From CAYJBH01 sp964368625 (GTDB lineage: Bacteria; Bacillota; Clostridia; Oscillospirales; Ruminococcaceae), in contig CAYJBH010000031.1 in the NCBI GenBank assembly GCA_964368625.1, positions 1 through 35,178 on the forward strand: 35,178 nucleotides of DNA, in the 5' to 3' direction. The position numbers and the translations under genes are program-made. This document shows positions 13,927 through 22,546 of this stretch, in pieces. Positions within the stretch are counted from its first letter, which is position 1, and each line of letters opens with the position of its first letter. A model generated the notes under the pieces. That model ran no database searches, was not told where the DNA came from, and saw nothing but the letters and a program-made list of their open reading frames with translations.

Positions 13927-15957
13927 ATGAAACTCATCATAACTAAAGCTATGTTCCGGCTTATTTTTATAATATTATCCATCTGTTGGATGGAGGCTTT
14001 ACTAAAGTATTATTGCTTTGGTATTGTTTTGGGTGCAGAATTTATTTACACATTATTATTCTCATTGCCAATTGCCTGCCTATTAACGCTTTTATCATCT
14101 CTTTTTAACAATCAAAGAAATAAAGTTATTTTTGCTATATTGCTATTTTTACATTGCTGCTGGTATATCACCCAAGCAGTGTACTATGCAATATTTAAAT
14201 CCTTTTTACTTCTTGATAAAATTAATATGATTAAAGATGCCTTTAGCTCATACGGAGTAATTGCTGTTGATGCTTTTTTCTCTGCCTTGCCGATTGCCTT
14301 GCTTATGCTAGCTCCAACAATAATTATTATTACACTTTTTGTTAAAGATAGGAAAAATCGGTTAGCTGCACTTTTTAAACCCCTTAGCCCTAAATTACTA
14401 ATTTTTTATATACTGTTCTTTATTTTAACCCAGACAACTGCAGTTTTTGCAACATACATATCCGATGGTGGTATCCTTAGCCCCAAATCGGTTTATACCG
14501 ATTCATGGACGCCTGAACTTTCTATGCGAACCTTCGGAAATCTCACCACCCTTAGGCTTAATTTGAAACAAATTTTTATACCAAGCGACACCGAGGTTTC
14601 AGCTAACATTGTTGTTGTTGAAAGGAATGAACCCGATTCCGACAAGGATGCTCTTGAGGCAGCTACACCAGATATCGATATTGATGAGCCGGTAATATAT
14701 GAAGCAAATACATTACCGATTGATTTTACCCAACTTATCACAGATGAAAACGACAGTGAGATAAACGATCTTCATGCTTATTTTTCACAAAAAGAAGCAA
14801 CACTACAAAACGAATACACCGGCATTTTCGCAGGAAAAAACCTAATTTTTATTACAGCAGAGGGATTTTGGCAGTATGCTGTTAACAAGGAATACACGCC
14901 AACACTTTATATGCTTGCAAACCAAGGCTTTGTTTTTGAAAATTTTTATAATCCGCTTTGGTGGTCTAGCACTACCGACGGCGAATTTGTTGCAACAAAT
15001 GGACTTCACCCGTTAAACTACACCAGGGCTTTCTACGAAACACATGATAATTTTATGCCGTTCACCATGGGGAATATGTTGTTAGCAGAGGATTACAATA
15101 CCACTGCATACCACAATCATAGCTACGATTATTATGACAGGCATCTCACCCATCCAAATATGGGGTATGATTATTACGGACTTGGAAATGGCTTAGATGT
15201 TACCCCTTACTGGCCTGAATCAGACCTCGAAATGATGGAATTAACCATACCCGATGCAATAGAATCGGATGAGACTTTTCACAACTATTACATGACTGTA
15301 AGTGGCCATCTATATTATACCTTCGATGGAAATGCTATGTCTAGCAAAAACATGCAGGCGGTTGAAAGCCTTAATATGAGCGAGGAAGCTAAGGCCTACC
15401 TTGCCTGCCAGATAGAGCTCGACAAGGCACTCGAGTATATTTTAGAAGAGTTGGAGAAGGCTGGCGAGTTGGAAAACACGGTAATCTGCATCTCCTCCGA
15501 TCATTACCCTTATGGACTTTCTGAAGAGGCATTAATTGAATTTCATGGAGAACTTCCCGACGAATTTGAGCTTCACAGAAGCCCATTAATCATTTGGTCG
15601 GGTGATATGGAGGAACCGATACATATTGATAAAGTGTGTTCCTCTGTAGACATACTGCCCACCCTATTAAATCTTTTTGGGTTAGAATATGATAGCCGCC
15701 TACTCAGTGGAAAGGACATATTAAGCAATTCACCCGGGATAGTTCTTTTCTCAAATCAAAGTTTCATTACCGACGAGGGTAGATATAGCACCATTGTCGA
15801 TAAATGGATTCCTAACAGTAACAGTACAGCAACCGAGAGCTATGCTTCTGATATATTTAACTATCTACAATTGTTGATTGATGCTAATGAAACGATAATA
15901 ATGAGCGATTACTACAGCTCTATCCCCACTCTTGCATCAACCCCTTTAGAACAGTAA
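13927..15957 (+). CDS. LTA synthase-like membrane sulfatase-fold protein
   Basis: A 676-residue protein with about five membrane segments in the first 185 residues and a large outward-facing alkaline-phosphatase/sulfatase-fold domain, as in lipoteichoic acid synthase LtaS and related phosphoglycerol transferases. Metal and catalytic residues can be placed: Glu in ITAEGFW (about 312), the Thr nucleophile in SSTTDGEF (349/350) and Asp-His in SSDHYPYG (525-526). A Thr nucleophile means it does not need formylglycine maturation, so it is not an obvious client of the radical SAM protein at 22547. An acidic linker (about 235-275) joins the two parts. No good ribosome binding site precedes the ATG at 13927; the ATG at 13948 is an alternative. 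The 3' end overlaps the convergent btuR by 46 bases. Confidence 0.9.
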   Translation: MKLIITKAMFRLIFIILSICWMEALLKYYCFGIVLGAEFIYTLLFSLPIACLLTLLSSLFNNQRNKVIFAILLFLHCCWYITQAVYYAIFKSFLLLDKINMIKDAFSSYGVIAVDAFFSALPIALLMLAPTIIIITLFVKDRKNRLAALFKPLSPKLLIFYILFFILTQTTAVFATYISDGGILSPKSVYTDSWTPELSMRTFGNLTTLRLNLKQIFIPSDTEVSANIVVVERNEPDSDKDALEAATPDIDIDEPVIYEANTLPIDFTQLITDENDSEINDLHAYFSQKEATLQNEYTGIFAGKNLIFITAEGFWQYAVNKEYTPTLYMLANQGFVFENFYNPLWWSSTTDGEFVATNGLHPLNYTRAFYETHDNFMPFTMGNMLLAEDYNTTAYHNHSYDYYDRHLTHPNMGYDYYGLGNGLDVTPYWPESDLEMMELTIPDAIESDETFHNYYMTVSGHLYYTFDGNAMSSKNMQAVESLNMSEEAKAYLACQIELDKALEYILEELEKAGELENTVICISSDHYPYGLSEEALIEFHGELPDEFELHRSPLIIWSGDMEEPIHIDKVCSSVDILPTLLNLFGLEYDSRLLSGKDILSNSPGIVLFSNQSFITDEGRYSTIVDKWIPNSNSTATESYASDIFNYLQLLIDANETIIMSDYYSSIPTLASTPLEQ

Positions 15958-16433
15958 TGCTTAATCTCGGTCATTTCGGTTACGAGGTCAGCTTTATCCT
16001 TAATTTTCTCGGTTGCATAGCGACCGGTTAGAACCAGCTCTGTATTCTCCGACTTTGCATCCATCAACTTTAAAACAGCTTCTTCATCTATAAGTTCAGT
16101 TGCAATTGCAACATTTATCTCATCCATTATAACAATGTCGTATTCATTTGAGGATACGGCATTTAATGTCCTATTGTATCCCTCTATTGTAAGGTCGATA
16201 TCCTTCTGTGTTTTAGTTTCTTTAGTAATAAATTTTCCACCGCCATATTGATAAAGTTCTACCTGCGGCAAAAATTCAGAAAGTGCCTTAATTTCACTAT
16301 AATTACCCTTCTTCATAAACTGACAAATTAAAACCTTTTTCTTTGCTCCACAGGCACGAAGTGTTAAACCGAGCATGCAGGTAGTTTTACCTTTTCCGTT
16401 GCCGGTATAAACCTGAATGTATCCTTTTTCCAT
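15912..16433 (-). CDS. btuR: Cob(I)alamin adenosyltransferase, CobA/BtuR type
   Basis: Transfers the adenosyl group of ATP to cob(I)alamin or corrinoid precursors, making the adenosylcobalamin used by enzymes such as the NrdJ at 7907. The P-loop is clear (YTGNGKGKTT at residues 9-18), followed by CQFMKKGNYSE, the Walker B-like IVIMDEINVAI, LVLTGRYA and the C-terminal EIKHYCSKGVDARVGIEL. Length is about 173 residues, normal. The ATG at 16433 is preferred over that at 16448 because a GGAG lies nine bases before it and nothing suitable precedes the other. The gene stands alone; no cobalamin biosynthesis genes adjoin it. Confidence 0.93.
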   Translation of the reverse strand: MEKGYIQVYTGNGKGKTTCMLGLTLRACGAKKKVLICQFMKKGNYSEIKALSEFLPQVELYQYGGGKFITKETKTQKDIDLTIEGYNRTLNAVSSNEYDIVIMDEINVAIATELIDEEAVLKLMDAKSENTELVLTGRYATEKIKDKADLVTEMTEIKHYCSKGVDARVGIEL

Positions 16434-16515
16434 TATTATTTTCTCCATATATTAAGAATTGATATTTATTATACTATAGAGTAATATTGTTGGCAATAAT
16501 TTAACAAAAATTACA

Positions 16516-16544
16516 TTGTGTTTTTAGTGTTGCTATTGTATAAT
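16516..16544 (+). promoter_or_regulatory. Predicted promoter of the P-type ATPase gene
   Basis: TTGTGT (16516-16521), 17 bases, TATAAT (16539-16544), with TG directly before the -10 box. The start codon at 16576 has GGAG eleven bases upstream with an adenine-rich spacer. Confidence 0.6.
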
Positions 16545-16575
16545 GAATATGATTAATAAGTAACTGGAGAAGAAG

Positions 16576-19182
16576 ATGCCAAACAATTATTATAATAAAG
16601 GAATTGATGAAGTTCTAGCCTCAAAAGAGGTTACTTCAAAAGGCTTATCCGATGCAGAAGTCGCATCAAGAAAAGAAGAATACGGTCTTAACCAACTTTT
16701 TGAAGGCGAAAAAAAAGGGGTTCTTACTGTATTTTTTGAGCAGTTTAAAGATTTACTTGTTATAATTCTAATAGTAGCAGCCGTAATTTCTATGTTTTCG
16801 GGTCATACCGAGAGCACCATTGTTATTCTGGCAGTGCTAATTCTTAATGCCGTTCTCGGCACCGTTCAATATTTAAATGCAGAAAAATCACTTGCCAGCC
16901 TAAAGGCCATGTCCGCCCCATCTGCAAAGGTTCTTCGCGGCGGTGTTAGATGCGAGGTTACTTCCCCCGAAATCGTCCCCGGTGATATTGTTTTACTTGA
17001 GGCAGGAGACATGGTTGTTGCCGACGGACGAATAATCGAGAACTTTTCTTTAAAGATTAATGAAAGCTCCCTTACAGGTGAATCGGAAGGGGTTGAAAAA
17101 ACTGCCGAGATTATTAATGGCGATAATATTGCGCTGGGTGATCGCAAAAATATGGTTTTCTCCGGCTCGCTTGTTACCTACGGTCGCGCTACTATGGTTG
17201 TTACCGATACAGGTATGAACACCGAACTTGGCAAGATTGCCACACTAATGAACCAAACGGGACAGCGCAAAACTCCTCTTCAAAAAAGCCTTGATGATTT
17301 TAGTGCAAAACTTGCCATAGTTATCATGATTATCAGCGTGATTGTTTTCCTTCTTTCAATATTTAGAACAGGAATGACACCGCTCGATTCCATGATGTTT
17401 GCCGTTGCCCTTGCGGTTGCCGCAATTCCGGAGGCTCTTTCATCTATCGTTACTATAGTTCTTGCTGTAGGCACCCAAAAGATGGCTAAGCAAAACGCAA
17501 TTATGAAGGATCTTAAAGCCGTTGAAAGTCTTGGTGCCGTTTCGGTTATCTGCTCTGATAAAACCGGAACACTTACCCAGAACAAGATGAAGGTAAAAAA
17601 GCTGTATGCCGGCGGCAACCTTATAGAGCCAACCGACCTCAACCTTCAATCAAATCCGCAGCGACAGCTACTAAAAATTGGGTTATTGGTTAGCGATGCT
17701 ACCACCGACGAGGATAACGGTACTTCCATTGGCGATCCTACCGAGATTGCACTCGTTGAGATGGGAGATGCTCTCTTTATTGAGGAAACCGAATATAGAA
17801 CACAGCATCCTCGTTTAAGTGAACTTGCCTTTGATTCCGATCGAAAACTAATGAGCACCCTTCATGATATTGAAGGTGTTCCTACCATTCTTACCAAGGG
17901 AGCCATCGACGTTTTACTCGATAGGGCGGTTAATATGTTAACCGAGGATGGAACTGTTCCGATGACCGACGACCTAAAACAGGAAATCGTTAACGTTAAT
18001 CACGAATTATCAGCCTCCGGTTTACGTGTACTCGCCTTTGCCCAGCGTGAGATTTCCGAAAGCAGAACATTAACCCTTGATGATGAAAACGAGTTTACAC
18101 TGGTTGGCCTTGTTGCGATGATAGATCCACCGCGAGCTGAATCTATCCAAGCTGTTGCTGATGCAAAGCAGGCGGGAATTCGAACAATAATGATTACCGG
18201 CGACCATAAGGTAACCGCTGCTGCAATTGCCCGTGAAATAGGTATATTTAACGATGGTGACTCTGCTCTTGAAGGTAGGGAACTTGAACAGCTTGATGAT
18301 TCCCAGCTAGACAAAATTCTACCTACCATTTCGGTTTATGCAAGGGTATCACCGGAGCACAAAATAAGAATTGTTAACGCATGGCAAAGAAGAGGAAGCA
18401 TCGTTTCCATGACCGGTGACGGGGTAAACGACGCACCTGCATTAAAGGCTGCCGATATCGGCGTTGCAATGGGAATAACCGGAACCGAGGTAAGTAAAGA
18501 TGCTGCCTCAATGATATTAGCCGACGATAACTTTGCTACCATTGTTGGCGCAGTTGTTAACGGTAGAAATGTTTATACCAATATTAAAAATGCCATTAAG
18601 TTTCTTTTATCCGGTAACACTGCCGGTATATTCAGCGTGCTATATGCATCGCTAATGGCACTACCGGTTCCTTTTCAGCCGGTTCACCTTCTTTTCATTA
18701 ATCTTCTAACCGACTCGTTACCGGCAATAGCCATCGGAATGGAGCCGGCAAGACGTGGATTGCTTAATCAAAAACCTCGTGATCCTAAAGAGCCTATATT
18801 AAACAAAGAGCTCCTCGTTGGTATAATTGTTCAGGGACTTATTATTGCTATCGCCTCTATGACTGCATTCTATCTCGGTTATGCCGTTGATGCTGCTACC
18901 GCCTCTACCATGGCATTCGCTACCCTTACCCTTGCCCGCCTGTTCCACGGCTTTAACTGTCGTGGAAGTGAGTCGATATTTAAGCTTGGTTTCATGTCTA
19001 ACCACTACTCCCTTCTTGCATTCTTAGGCGGAGTATTACTCCTTGCCGCAGTTCTTTTCATGCCCTTCCTCGGAGGATTATTTATGATAGCTCCGCTTAG
19101 CTCGACCCAGCTTTTACAGATATTGGGGCTTGCTGTAGCGCCAACCGTATTGATCCAAATCGTTAAGTTAGTTAAACGATAA
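16576..19182 (+). CDS. P-type ATPase, calcium-transporting type (P2A-like)
   Basis: An 868-residue cation pump. All core P-type signatures are present in order: an N-terminal cation-ATPase domain, TGES (about residues 167-170), PEALSSIVTI in membrane segment 4, the phosphorylation site SDKTGTLTQ (Asp328), MIDPPR, TGDHK, and MTGDGVNDAPAL (about 613-624). Segment 6 has NLLTDSLPAIAIGMEP. The family is the bacterial SERCA/PMCA-like group, most often Ca2+ exporters; the ion cannot be proved from sequence. PEAL replaces the more usual PEGL at the ion-binding site of segment 4. Its stop is five bases from the end of the convergent AraC gene, with no hairpin between. Confidence 0.92.
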   Translation: MPNNYYNKGIDEVLASKEVTSKGLSDAEVASRKEEYGLNQLFEGEKKGVLTVFFEQFKDLLVIILIVAAVISMFSGHTESTIVILAVLILNAVLGTVQYLNAEKSLASLKAMSAPSAKVLRGGVRCEVTSPEIVPGDIVLLEAGDMVVADGRIIENFSLKINESSLTGESEGVEKTAEIINGDNIALGDRKNMVFSGSLVTYGRATMVVTDTGMNTELGKIATLMNQTGQRKTPLQKSLDDFSAKLAIVIMIISVIVFLLSIFRTGMTPLDSMMFAVALAVAAIPEALSSIVTIVLAVGTQKMAKQNAIMKDLKAVESLGAVSVICSDKTGTLTQNKMKVKKLYAGGNLIEPTDLNLQSNPQRQLLKIGLLVSDATTDEDNGTSIGDPTEIALVEMGDALFIEETEYRTQHPRLSELAFDSDRKLMSTLHDIEGVPTILTKGAIDVLLDRAVNMLTEDGTVPMTDDLKQEIVNVNHELSASGLRVLAFAQREISESRTLTLDDENEFTLVGLVAMIDPPRAESIQAVADAKQAGIRTIMITGDHKVTAAAIAREIGIFNDGDSALEGRELEQLDDSQLDKILPTISVYARVSPEHKIRIVNAWQRRGSIVSMTGDGVNDAPALKAADIGVAMGITGTEVSKDAASMILADDNFATIVGAVVNGRNVYTNIKNAIKFLLSGNTAGIFSVLYASLMALPVPFQPVHLLFINLLTDSLPAIAIGMEPARRGLLNQKPRDPKEPILNKELLVGIIVQGLIIAIASMTAFYLGYAVDAATASTMAFATLTLARLFHGFNCRGSESIFKLGFMSNHYSLLAFLGGVLLLAAVLFMPFLGGLFMIAPLSSTQLLQILGLAVAPTVLIQIVKLVKR

Positions 19183-19187
19183 TCTTT

Positions 19188-19940
19188 CTAACCAATTATA
19201 TCAATATAATCATTAATTTTACTCGGAACAATACCAAACTTTTCCTTAAACACCCTTGTGAAATTTTTCGCTTCGGAGTATCCAACCTTTAACGCTACCT
19301 CAGATATTGTTTCACCGCCAACTAACAGTGAAAAGGCTATCTTCATTCTAGTGGTAATAATATACTGATATGGGGTAACACCCATAAGATCAGAAAAAAG
19401 TTTTATGTAGTATTTGGGATGATAGCCACAAATTTCGGCAAGCTCTTGTACCGATATGTTTTTAGAAATATTGTCAATCATATACTCTATGCTGTTAGAA
19501 ATCTTTCTGTCGATACTCTGAAAAACATTGTAAGACGATAATATATTTATCAGTGCATCACATAAACAATTTTGCAGTGCAATATTCTTTTTTAGTTTTT
19601 CTTTGTCTATCAGTTCCCTAAACAGCTCAACCATCTTACTAATATCAGGATAGTTTTCTGTTTTAATGCTAACCACCCTTGATGAAGCTATGTCTACAGC
19701 CGTAACATGCAGATAAAGGGTGGTCATTTTTGCACCCTTTTCAATATGCATCTCATAGCCTGTAGTATTTGGAAGTATGTGTAAACATTTTTCTTCCAAC
19801 CTGGCCTCACCGTTTTCGTCTTTATATATTATACTACCATTCTGTAAATAATACACCCTAAAATAGCCGATAGCCCCCTTGGTATCAACACCCCACGAGT
19901 CGTCGCATGTTGTAAATCCGTAGCTCAAAAGCATAATCAC
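19188..19940 (-). CDS. AraC-family transcriptional regulator
   Basis: The 250-residue protein has an N-terminal cupin-like sensor (VYYLQNGSIIYKDENGEAR, HILPNTTGYEMHI), a helical linker, and a C-terminal double helix-turn-helix from about residue 150. The two halves are ISVQELAEICGYHPKYYIKL and ISEVALKVGYSEAKNFTRVF followed by KEKFGIVPSKI. It is transcribed away from the URO-D/MtaA-like gene at 20092, with 151 bases between, so that gene is the likely target. Its start has AAGGAG upstream. The ligand is unknown; the cupin fold in this family often binds sugars or small metabolites. Confidence 0.9.
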   Translation of the reverse strand: MIMLLSYGFTTCDDSWGVDTKGAIGYFRVYYLQNGSIIYKDENGEARLEEKCLHILPNTTGYEMHIEKGAKMTTLYLHVTAVDIASSRVVSIKTENYPDISKMVELFRELIDKEKLKKNIALQNCLCDALINILSSYNVFQSIDRKISNSIEYMIDNISKNISVQELAEICGYHPKYYIKLFSDLMGVTPYQYIITTRMKIAFSLLVGGETISEVALKVGYSEAKNFTRVFKEKFGIVPSKINDYIDIIG

Positions 19941-19960
19941 TCCTTAAATTTGTCGGCATT

Positions 19961-19989
19961 ATTATAACACTAAACAAAGAGGTTTTCAA
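19961..19989 (-). promoter_or_regulatory. Predicted promoter of the AraC gene
   Basis: Minus-strand TTGAAA (19989-19984), 17 bases, TATAAT (19966-19961). Confidence 0.65.
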
Positions 19990-20091
19990 CATGTAATATT
20001 ACTTTTTGAGTGATTTATCTTACCAAAAGATATTTACTTTCAATATCGTTATGCTAAGATAATCTTAAATAATTTAAACAGGGAGAGTCAA

Positions 20092-21339
20092 ATGAACTAC
20101 AGTAATACTGAGAAGCTGCTACTTAGAAAACTAGCAACAGAATACATGGAGATTGCCACACTTCCTATACAACTCCAAAAGGTTGAGCATATAAAAAAAT
20201 TTAACCGTTTAGAAAGTGTTCCGCCACTCGTTACGGCATTTCAGCTACCTTGGAACGAGATAAATCATGATGGTAGCTTAAGTTGTGTTTGTAACAATCG
20301 CTATCTGTATGATATTGAGCTGTTTTTTAGAAAAAGAATATATAAGTTTAAGCATTTCCCTCTCGACATGGTTGTTGAACCATATCTTACAATTCCATTT
20401 GTTGCTCATAACAGCAGCTATGGAATGACTAAGGTTGAGAATATTGCTATAACCGATAAGGAAAACGATGTAACCTCACACGATTATATTAACCAAATTT
20501 TAGAAGATGAGGATATTGATAAAATCAAGGACATGGATATAACAATTGATGAGATAGCCTCAGCACAACTAAAAAGTGTTGTGTTTGATATTATGGGAGA
20601 CATTATTCCAATTTATCAGGCAGGCGGCGTATACATAAGATGCCAGATGTGGGATCATCTTTCCGAGGTAATGGGAGTTGAATCCATATACTTTGACCTT
20701 ATCGATAGGCCGGAATTTATACATGCCATAATGGAGAGGATGACACAATCGGTTCTTAGTGGGATTGAGCAGGCAAACAAACTTAAACTCTTTAATAGCT
20801 CGCTTAACTTTTGTCATTGCTCACCTACATACACCGATGATATGTTACCAACCTTCATGGGTGGTAAGGAGTTCACATCTCAAAACAGCTGGAGTTTTGG
20901 AATGGCACAGCTCTTTACTGCAGTCTCCCCCGAAATTTCACAGGAATTTGAGATCCCGTATATGTCTAAAATTGCGAAGGAATTTGGCGGATTTTATTAT
21001 GGTTGCTGCGAAAGATTAGACGACCGCCTTGACCTTGTTGCAACAATACCTAATGTTAAAAAGGTTTCCTGCAGTCCTTGGAGCAATAAGAAAAATTTTG
21101 CTGAAAAGCTTGATCCCAGACTAATAATGTCTCAAAAGCCAAACCCTGCATTTCTTGCTGCTTCAAGCTTTAACGAAGATATTGTTAGGGCAGATATAGC
21201 TGAAACAATAGAAATTGCAAAAAGCAACAACTTAAATGTTGAGTTTTTATTAAAGGATGTTTCCACCGTAAACTATGATCCCAAAAGGCTGGATAGATGG
21301 GCAGCTATTGTTAACGAAACTATTTACAAATATTATTAA
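20092..21339 (+). CDS. URO-D/MtaA-superfamily protein (putative methyltransferase-like)
   Basis: The 415-residue protein resembles the uroporphyrinogen decarboxylase superfamily in its anaerobe-specific branch, related to methylcobamide:coenzyme M methyltransferases and their uncharacterised relatives. Supporting features are the C-terminal TIM-barrel pattern, GGFYYGCCERLDDRLDLVA with neighbouring cysteines that could bind zinc, then VKKVSCSPWSN, and a C-terminal segment on the pattern of sequential barrel strands. The basis is overall resemblance rather than a single decisive motif. It is not a haem-pathway HemE: there is no haem operon and the length exceeds HemE. No corrinoid protein or partner methyltransferase lies nearby. 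The divergent AraC regulator is the likely controller. GGGAGAG precedes the ATG. Substrate unknown. Confidence 0.7.
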   Translation: MNYSNTEKLLLRKLATEYMEIATLPIQLQKVEHIKKFNRLESVPPLVTAFQLPWNEINHDGSLSCVCNNRYLYDIELFFRKRIYKFKHFPLDMVVEPYLTIPFVAHNSSYGMTKVENIAITDKENDVTSHDYINQILEDEDIDKIKDMDITIDEIASAQLKSVVFDIMGDIIPIYQAGGVYIRCQMWDHLSEVMGVESIYFDLIDRPEFIHAIMERMTQSVLSGIEQANKLKLFNSSLNFCHCSPTYTDDMLPTFMGGKEFTSQNSWSFGMAQLFTAVSPEISQEFEIPYMSKIAKEFGGFYYGCCERLDDRLDLVATIPNVKKVSCSPWSNKKNFAEKLDPRLIMSQKPNPAFLAASSFNEDIVRADIAETIEIAKSNNLNVEFLLKDVSTVNYDPKRLDRWAAIVNETIYKYY

Positions 21340-21377
21340 CACAAGCTAAAAAACACTTTAACTGCAATATCTAACAA

Positions 21378-21406
21378 CAATGCCGGAATTACAAATTCCG
21401 GCATTG
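21378..21406. terminator. Bidirectional terminator hairpin between convergent genes
   Basis: Perfect 13-base arms (21378-21390 and 21394-21406) around ACA, in the gap between the URO-D-like gene (+) and the MscS gene (-). T-rich sequence follows on both sides, though no run is longer than three. Confidence 0.7.
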
Positions 21407-21414
21407 AATATTTA

Positions 21415-22479
21415 TTATTGGCGAAATACGGTTAGCGTTATTTCGTGTTTATTTATGAGGTTTAGTATCTCAAAATTTATTCTATGTCTTACCTCAAGAA
21501 ACTCATTATAATCTGACGTTTCGGTGCTGTAAGCAACTCTAAAAATTATTCCCGATGTTGAAAAATCGATTAGCCTAACCAGAACGCTGTCTACCACCAA
21601 ACTTTCATCACTGCAAAGTAGCTCTTCAATTGAGGTTAACAATGTTTTTAAACGTTCTATGTCACAGGTTGGGTCAACCGCTATACGGTGGTCTGTAAAT
21701 CTGTTTTTCAAATCGGTATAACTCACTATCGGCTCTGACGTTATCTTAGAGTTAGGTATAACGTTTATCGATCCGTCGAGCGCGCGAATTCTTGTGCTTC
21801 TAAAGGTTACCTCTTCTACTGCTCCCTCTATATTGCCTGCCTTCACCCAGTCCCCCGCTTCAAAGGGTCTTCCAAAAATAAGAACTACACCGCTGAAAAA
21901 GTTAGATGCACTGTCCTGCGCTGCTAAAGCTACCGTAAGTCCACCCAGCCCTAGTCCGGCTAGAAGACCGTTTACATCATAACCAAATTCACTTATAAGT
22001 AGCACTATACTAATAGAGAGTATAACAAATCTATAAATATATTCCAAAAACTTTGATGCCATCTGGCTCGATTTTAAATCAATTTTTTTACCTACGTTAT
22101 GAACGAGTTCAGAAAATACATCAGAACAGTTAAAAAGACCCCAGGTAAAATACGTAATTATGCCTATGCGTATTACCTTATCCCCAAGAAAATCCAGCGT
22201 CTCGTTAGTTGAAATGTTAAATGCAGAAAGGCCTAATGCCAATCCAAAATAAATTCCTACAGAAATAATGAGCATTGTGGTAGGCATGCAAAACGATTGA
22301 ACAACAATGTTGTTATAGCGAAATTTAGTTTTATCACAAATACTAACGATTAGCGGGCTGATCTTGTTTTTGTATAACCGAGCTAAAACAACGGTGAAAA
22401 ACAATACAAGAACAGCAGAAATAAGCAAATATATATTGATATTAATATTAAATAATGTTATCATAATAAAATAATTCAT
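21415..22479 (-). CDS. Mechanosensitive channel of the MscS family
   Basis: A 354-residue membrane protein with about four or five membrane segments before the conserved pore helix. The pore-lining segment NGLLAGLGLGGLTVALAAQD and the following SASNFFSGVVLIFGRPFEAG are diagnostic of MscS. A beta domain follows (GDWVKAGNIEGAVEEVTFRS, then IPNSKI) with the mixed alpha-beta C-terminal part. It releases solutes on hypo-osmotic shock. The N-terminal extension is longer than in E. coli MscS (286 residues). It is divergent from the radical SAM gene with 67 bases between. Confidence 0.92.
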   Translation of the reverse strand: MNYFIMITLFNININIYLLISAVLVLFFTVVLARLYKNKISPLIVSICDKTKFRYNNIVVQSFCMPTTMLIISVGIYFGLALGLSAFNISTNETLDFLGDKVIRIGIITYFTWGLFNCSDVFSELVHNVGKKIDLKSSQMASKFLEYIYRFVILSISIVLLISEFGYDVNGLLAGLGLGGLTVALAAQDSASNFFSGVVLIFGRPFEAGDWVKAGNIEGAVEEVTFRSTRIRALDGSINVIPNSKITSEPIVSYTDLKNRFTDHRIAVDPTCDIERLKTLLTSIEELLCSDESLVVDSVLVRLIDFSTSGIIFRVAYSTETSDYNEFLEVRHRINFEILNLINKHEITLTVFRQ

Positions 22480-22546
22480 ATAAAAAATAGTACATTAACA
22501 TTATATCCTATTTTAATAGATATTACAACCAGTAAGGGAGATAAAG

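Noticed and set aside
13927..15957. Formylglycine sulfatase as client of the radical SAM maturase
   Set aside because: The nucleophile region reads SSTTDGEF with threonines and no CxPxR motif, and the N-terminal membrane part is that of the LTA synthase family.
20092..21339. True uroporphyrinogen decarboxylase HemE
   Set aside because: No haem genes adjoin, the length is about 60 residues over HemE, and the C-terminal motifs fit the anaerobic methyltransferase-like branch better.
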